From Actinoplanes sandaracinus (GTDB taxonomy: Bacteria > Actinomycetota > Actinomycetes > Mycobacteriales > Micromonosporaceae), in assembly GCF_030009775.1 (NCBI RefSeq), contig NZ_JASCTH010000019.1:62001-126000 (forward strand): a stretch of DNA of 64,000 nucleotides, given 5' to 3'. Positions 60,701-64,000 of the stretch are shown here, in pieces; the first letter of the stretch is position 1; each line of letters begins with the position of its first letter. A program made the position numbers and the translations under genes. The notes under the pieces were generated by a model that saw only the letters and a program-made list of their open reading frames with translations, was not told where the DNA came from and made no database searches.

Positions 60701-63147
60701 CGCTGGCCGCGGTGGACTCGGATGTCGCCGACATCTACGTCGCCTGGAACGGGCAGCCGGGCGTGGATGAGATGGCCTCGCAGCTCGGCGCTGTTTTCGC
60801 CGGCCTGTCGTTGCCGGGGACCCGCCGGATCACCACCACGATCGCCGGCACCAGCGGCGCGGTGATGCACCACCACTTCACCTTCCGCGCGGGCGAGGAC
60901 GGGCGCTTCACCGAGGACCGGCTCATCCGAGGGCTGCACCCGCAGATCGCTCTCCGGCTCCAACTGGAGCGGCTGCGCGAGTTCAACCTGACCCGGCTGC
61001 CGTCCACCGACGAGGAGATGTACCTCTTCAAGGCGGTCGCCAAGTCCAACCCCTCCGATGAGCGGCTGATCGCGATGTACCAGGTCCGCGACCTCACCGC
61101 GCTGCGGGAGACCGACGGTCGCCTGGTCGCGCTGCCCGCGCTCGAGGAGGGCATCACCCTCACCCTCGACGCGATCCGCAACATCCAGGCGCTGCGCCCG
61201 CAGAACAAGAGGTTCGACACCAACCGGATCATGATGTACATCTGGCCGGTCACCGAGCTGTCGATCGACGAGCTGAACGCGCTGGTCCAGCGGATCCTGC
61301 CGACCGCCAGCGGGGCCGGCCTGGAAGAGGTGCAGTTCATCGCCCGGCAGCGCCGGGCCAGCGGCGAACTCACCGAGGTGGCGGTGACCATCACCCTGGA
61401 GCCGGGGCACGGCGCGCAACTGCACGTGGGCGAGCCGTCCACCGCACTCGTCCAGCCCCTCGACGACTACCGGCAGAAGGTGTTGCGGGCCGCCCGGCGC
61501 GGGACGGTCTACCCGTACGAGCTGACCGGTCTGCTCGGCAGTTTCACCGAACACGACCTCGTCGATGGTGTGCTGGTCCCGGTCGACCGGCCCAAGGGCA
61601 GGAACACCGCCGCGATCGTCGCCGGTGTCGTCACCACCGTGACCGACCGATACCCGGACGGCATCACCCGCGTCGTGCTGCTCGGCGACCCCACCAAATC
61701 CCTCGGCGCACTCTCCGAACCCGAATGCGCCCGCGTCATCGCCGCCCTCGACCTCGCCGAATCGATGCACGTGCCCCTGGAATGGTTCGCGTTGTCGGCC
61801 GGCGCCCGCATCTCGATGGCCTCCGGCACCGAGAACATGGACTGGGTCGCCGCCGCCCTCAAACGGATCGTCACCTTCACCCAGGCCGGCGGCGAAATCA
61901 ACATCGTCGTCGCCGGCATCAACGTCGGCGCCCAGCCCTACTGGAACGCCGAAGCCACCATGCTCATGCACACCAAAGGCATCCTCGTCATGACCCCCGA
62001 CTCCGCGATGGTGCTGACCGGCAAGCAATCCCTCGACTTCTCCGGCGGCGTCTCCGCCGAGGACAACTTCGGCATCGGCGGCTACGACCGGGTGATGGGC
62101 CCCAACGGCCAAGCCCAGTACTGGGCGCCGTCGCTTCCGGCCGCCCGCGACGTGCTGATGGCCCACTACGACCACACCTACGTCGTCCCCGGGGAGACCG
62201 GCCCCCGCCCGGCGCACACCACCGACCCCGCCGACCGCGACGTCTCCGACTACCCGCACACGTTCGCCGGCAGCGACTTCACCACCGTCGGCCAGATCTT
62301 CTCCCCGACCCACAACCCCGACCGCAAGAAAGCCTTCGACATCCGCACCGTCATGCGCGCCGTGTCCGACCAGGACCACCCGGTCCTGGAGCGCTGGGCC
62401 GGCATGGCCGACGCCGACACGTCGGTGGTCCAGGACGCCCACATCGGCGGCCGCCCGGTCTGCCTCGTCGGCATCGAATCGCGCTCCGTGCCCCGCCGCG
62501 GATTCCCGCCCACCGACGGCCCCGACACCTACACCGCGGGCACCCTGTTCCCCCGCTCCTCGAAGAAGACCGCCCGCGCGATCAACGCCGCCTCCGGCAA
62601 CCGCCCCCTGGTCGTCCTCGCCAACCTCTCCGGATTCGACGGTTCCCCCGAATCCATGCGCCACCTGCAACTGGAGTACGGCGCCGAGATCGGCCGAGCC
62701 ATCGTCAACTTCGACGGCCCGATCATCTTCACCGTCATCTCCCGCTACCACGGCGGCGCATTCGTGGTCTTCTCCAAAGCCCTCAACCCCAACATGACCG
62801 TCCTCGCTCTCGAAGGCTCCTTTGCCTCCGTCCTCGGCGGCGCTCCCGCCGCCGCCGTCGTCTTCTCCGGCGAAGTCAACAACCGCACCGCCAACGACCC
62901 CCGAGTCACCGACCTCCAAACCCGGCTCGCCGCCGCGACCACCACCGAACGCTCCGCACTCAACGCCCGCCTCACCGACATCCAATCCACCGTCCGCGCC
63001 GAGAAACTCGGCGAAGTAGCCGCCGAATTCGACCGCGTCCACAGCATCCAACGCGCCGTCGAAGTCGGCTCGGTCGACGCCATCATCAGCACCGCCGACC
63101 TACGCCCCCGCATCATCGAGGCCATCGAACACGGCCTTAAGAGCTGA
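57757..63147 (+). CDS. Single-chain biotin-dependent acyl-CoA carboxylase
   Basis: 1796 residues from GTG 57757 (GGGAGG upstream). Order: biotin carboxylase 1-~450 (RRVAIINRGEAAMRLIHA, ATP-grasp loop KATAGGGGRGIRMV, EVNTRLQVEHPITE); biotinyl domain with VLESMKMENV (Lys621 is the biotin site); a long central region ~660-1240; and carboxyltransferase ~1250-1796 with INVGAQPYWNAEATMLMHTKG and SGFDGSPESMRHLQLEYGAEIGRAIVNFDGPIIF. This BC-BCCP-central-CT order is that of eukaryotic ACC, unlike the split subunits usual in bacteria. It carboxylates acetyl-CoA or a longer acyl-CoA; substrate unproved. A strong terminator follows. Confidence 0.93.
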   Translation: MFRRVAIINRGEAAMRLIHAVRDLSAETGARIETVALYTDEDRTATFVREADLTYPLGSAASRPYLNHGLLEQALRDTGADAAWVGWGFVAEDPVFAELCDRIGVTFVGPSAEAMRKLGDKIGSKLIAEEVGVPVAPWSRGEVATLEDALRAGDEIGYPLMLKATAGGGGRGIRMVASAEDLTDAYERTSQEALRAFGSGVVFLERLVTGARHVEVQVIADGQGTAWALGVRDCSVQRRNQKIIEESSSVVMAAEQAAELKESAVRLALAVGYRGAGTVEFLYHPGEKLFAFLEVNTRLQVEHPITEITTGTDLVKLQLHVAAGGRLTGEQPAELGHAIEARLNAEDPDRDFAPSPGRIARLALPAGPGIRVDTGVSEGDSIPAAFDSMIAKIIAYGRNRDEALGRLRRAMAETTVIIEGGSTNKSFVLDLLDQPEVIDGSADTGWIDRVRAEGRLVSHRHSAIALAAAGIEAYLDEEEISRQRLLTTAHGGRPQVQHESGRPLDLKLRGVGYRVQVSRLGRKQFRVGIFSGASFAHADVISERFDEHSGQMLVNGHRFRLVTATHGPIHTIEVDGVTHRVSRDEGGVVRSPAPALVVATPLAVGDEVEAGAPILVLESMKMENVLRAPFRARVRECPVAVGSQVETNAPLMRLEPLDSSEEETASAGEAVEIELPGSSTEQGLENLRALLLGYDVDPGVVKGYLVEHGRRPLPGEIDLLTICADLLELSRNKPGDDWKTEPGNAVHSPREYFHSYLQSLDVERAGVTPAFQERLTRVLGHYGVDGLDRTPALEDALFRIFLALQRSAANIGVVSQLLQQWIAGNPPQDPDAERAGIALEHLIEATQVRFPSVSDLARGIVFRWYAQPLLRRTRAEVYAAVRADLRHLDHHPDSPDRDERIQRMVACSEPLVRLIGQRIGRPGRDHTPLLEVLTRRYYENRGLSAFGVRSVGDIRFMTTTHTGDRATRVSAAAIDISDLPATLAAVDSDVADIYVAWNGQPGVDEMASQLGAVFAGLSLPGTRRITTTIAGTSGAVMHHHFTFRAGEDGRFTEDRLIRGLHPQIALRLQLERLREFNLTRLPSTDEEMYLFKAVAKSNPSDERLIAMYQVRDLTALRETDGRLVALPALEEGITLTLDAIRNIQALRPQNKRFDTNRIMMYIWPVTELSIDELNALVQRILPTASGAGLEEVQFIARQRRASGELTEVAVTITLEPGHGAQLHVGEPSTALVQPLDDYRQKVLRAARRGTVYPYELTGLLGSFTEHDLVDGVLVPVDRPKGRNTAAIVAGVVTTVTDRYPDGITRVVLLGDPTKSLGALSEPECARVIAALDLAESMHVPLEWFALSAGARISMASGTENMDWVAAALKRIVTFTQAGGEINIVVAGINVGAQPYWNAEATMLMHTKGILVMTPDSAMVLTGKQSLDFSGGVSAEDNFGIGGYDRVMGPNGQAQYWAPSLPAARDVLMAHYDHTYVVPGETGPRPAHTTDPADRDVSDYPHTFAGSDFTTVGQIFSPTHNPDRKKAFDIRTVMRAVSDQDHPVLERWAGMADADTSVVQDAHIGGRPVCLVGIESRSVPRRGFPPTDGPDTYTAGTLFPRSSKKTARAINAASGNRPLVVLANLSGFDGSPESMRHLQLEYGAEIGRAIVNFDGPIIFTVISRYHGGAFVVFSKALNPNMTVLALEGSFASVLGGAPAAAVVFSGEVNNRTANDPRVTDLQTRLAAATTTERSALNARLTDIQSTVRAEKLGEVAAEFDRVHSIQRAVEVGSVDAIISTADLRPRIIEAIEHGLKS

Positions 63148-63161
63148 CCCGCTTGCCTCGG

Positions 63162-63200
63162 GCGCGGCGGTCCGGTTTTCCGGGCCGCCGCGCTTCTTTT
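63162..63200 (+). terminator. Intrinsic terminator after the carboxylase gene
   Basis: A 14-bp stem (gcgcggcggtccgg with ccgggccgccgcgc, one T-G pair) around a tttt loop is followed by ttctttt. It begins 14 nt after the carboxylase stop codon. Confidence 0.9.
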
Positions 63201-63562
63201 CGTACGGGGCAGCGAGGTCCCGCCCTACCCCGCGACGCCGTCCCACCTTCCGGCCGAGGCGCGTCTCTCGCGCAAGGCGTCCCCGCACCGCCGAGCCTGG
63301 TACGCACCTGGGCGGGAGATCTCCCGGGCCTCTGCGCAACTCTCTCGCCTCCGCTGCAATGCCCACCGGCCCGTAACACCCGCCTTCCGCAACGCCACCA
63401 GCCCGCAGCGTTCGACCGGCTCGCGGGCGCGCCTCCCCGTAACACCCGTCGGCTCTTCTGCCGGAGCCGGACACTGCCGGAGTGCATGTTCCGCATCTGC
63501 CGCCGGGTTGCCGAGCCCTGGGTGACCCGCTTCCAGCGCAGGGAACCAACATCCCGCTCGGA
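63201..63562. other. Intergenic region between convergent genes
   Basis: No gene or clear repeat is seen. The frames on both strands are Arg/Pro-rich shadows without start context. Confidence 0.5.
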
Positions 63563-64000
63563 TCAGTTCTGCAGGTAGCGGATGACGGCCAGGACCCGGC
63601 GGTGGTCGGCGTCCGACGGTGGCAGGTCGAACTTGGTGAAGATGTTGGTCACGTGTTTCTCCACCGCCCGCTCGGTCACCCGGATCGTCCCCGCGATGGC
63701 CGTGTTGGTGCGGCCCTGCGCCATCAGGCCCAGCACCTCCCGCTCCCGCGGCGTCAGCTCGGTGAGTAGGTCGCGGTGGCGGCTGTGGCCGAACAACTGC
63801 GTCACCACCTGTGGGTCGAGCGCGGTGCCGCCCGCCGCCACCCGGTGCAGGGCGTCGATGAAGTCGTCGAGCTGGACGACGCGCTCCTTGAGCAGGTAGC
63901 CGACGCCCTCGGAGCCGCCGGCGAGCAGCTCGGCGACGAAGGCGGTCTCCACATATTGCGAGAAGATCAGCACCCCGGTGCCGGGCAGTTCCCGCCGCAA
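63563..64000 (-). CDS. NarL/LuxR-family response regulator, 5' part outside window
   Basis: 145 residues visible; the frame runs off the right edge at 64000, so the first half of the receiver domain, with its phospho-acceptor Asp, is missing. Seen are the end of the receiver (VLIFSQYVETAFVAELLAGG, with Lys in YLLKE) and a LuxR HTH (LTELTPREREVLGLMAQGRTNTAIAGTIRVTERAVEKHVTNIF). The receiver uses Ser (FSQ) where most have Thr/Ser, which is normal. A sensor kinase is likely just outside the window. Confidence 0.9.
   Translation of the reverse strand: MRRELPGTGVLIFSQYVETAFVAELLAGGSEGVGYLLKERVVQLDDFIDALHRVAAGGTALDPQVVTQLFGHSRHRDLLTELTPREREVLGLMAQGRTNTAIAGTIRVTERAVEKHVTNIFTKFDLPPSDADHRRVLAVIRYLQN

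Noticed and set aside
57655..63051. 1798-codon open frame antisense to the carboxylase gene
   Set aside because: Its codons mirror the G/C third-position bias of the sense gene and the translation is Gly/Arg/Asp/His-rich with no domain; it is a high-GC shadow.

Overview
The window is very GC-rich DNA with G/C-biased third codon positions, frequent GTG starts, many 4-bp start/stop overlaps and an actinobacterial gene set: a single-chain acyl-CoA carboxylase, PucR-, MerR- and TetR-type regulators, STAND/WD40 proteins, MMPL and YhgE-like exporters, and MEDS/STAS partner-switch proteins. It looks like a chromosomal segment of a filamentous actinomycete, most plausibly a Micromonosporaceae member such as Actinoplanes. 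The genus is inferred from overall character and was not tested.

Layout. 1-2780 (minus): 3'-truncated HTH/STAND/WD40 protein whose propeller part is an exact-period 129-bp tandem repeat. 3236-4507: small secreted protein, decayed ISL3 transposase and a dispersed palindromic repeat. 4632-8558: MazG-like protein, pentapeptide-repeat protein, a NarL-type two-component pair separated by a repeat cluster, and a GAP-family membrane protein. 8656-11972: GMC oxidoreductase, crotonase, small membrane protein. 12031-15083: molybdate operon led by an HTH-TOBE protein. 15242-22693: FAD protein, SnoaL-like protein, MerR-peroxiredoxin fusion, Lrp regulator divergent from an EamA transporter and aminotransferase, MetE-like protein. 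22894-31646: MMPL exporter carrying a degenerate ABC-ATPase-like tail, its YhgE-like partner, PLDc_N protein, MFS transporter, PucR regulator. 31884-39230: chemoreceptor, then a two-gene operon pairing an LCAT-type lipase with a caspase-like/STAND/14-repeat WD40 protein. This operon is the best candidate for an undescribed conflict or cell-death system. 39343-45248: ABC-F protein with an attenuator-like leader, a translationally coupled TetR/winged-helix/truncated PPDK cassette, then DinB and racemase genes. 45375-46960: IS5-type element carrying a passenger gene. 47661-51688: MEDS/STAS/kinase signalling operon. 51749-57353: Trp-rich membrane protein, ECF sigma locus, small alarmone synthetase, palindromic-repeat array, MOSC protein. 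57757-63147: eukaryote-like single-chain carboxylase. 63563-64000: 5'-truncated response regulator.

Several genes lack a Shine-Dalgarno sequence and instead have a TANNNT (often TAGAGT) box ending 6-8 nt before the start codon, the layout of leaderless transcripts. Many operons are tightly coupled: mod genes, MMPL/YhgE, lipase/caspase-STAND, TetR/wHTH/PPDK, DinB/racemase, GNAT/kinase/MEDS.

No rRNA, tRNA, CRISPR array or replication origin was recognised. All calls come from reading the sequence; no database search was run, and start choices are judgements.
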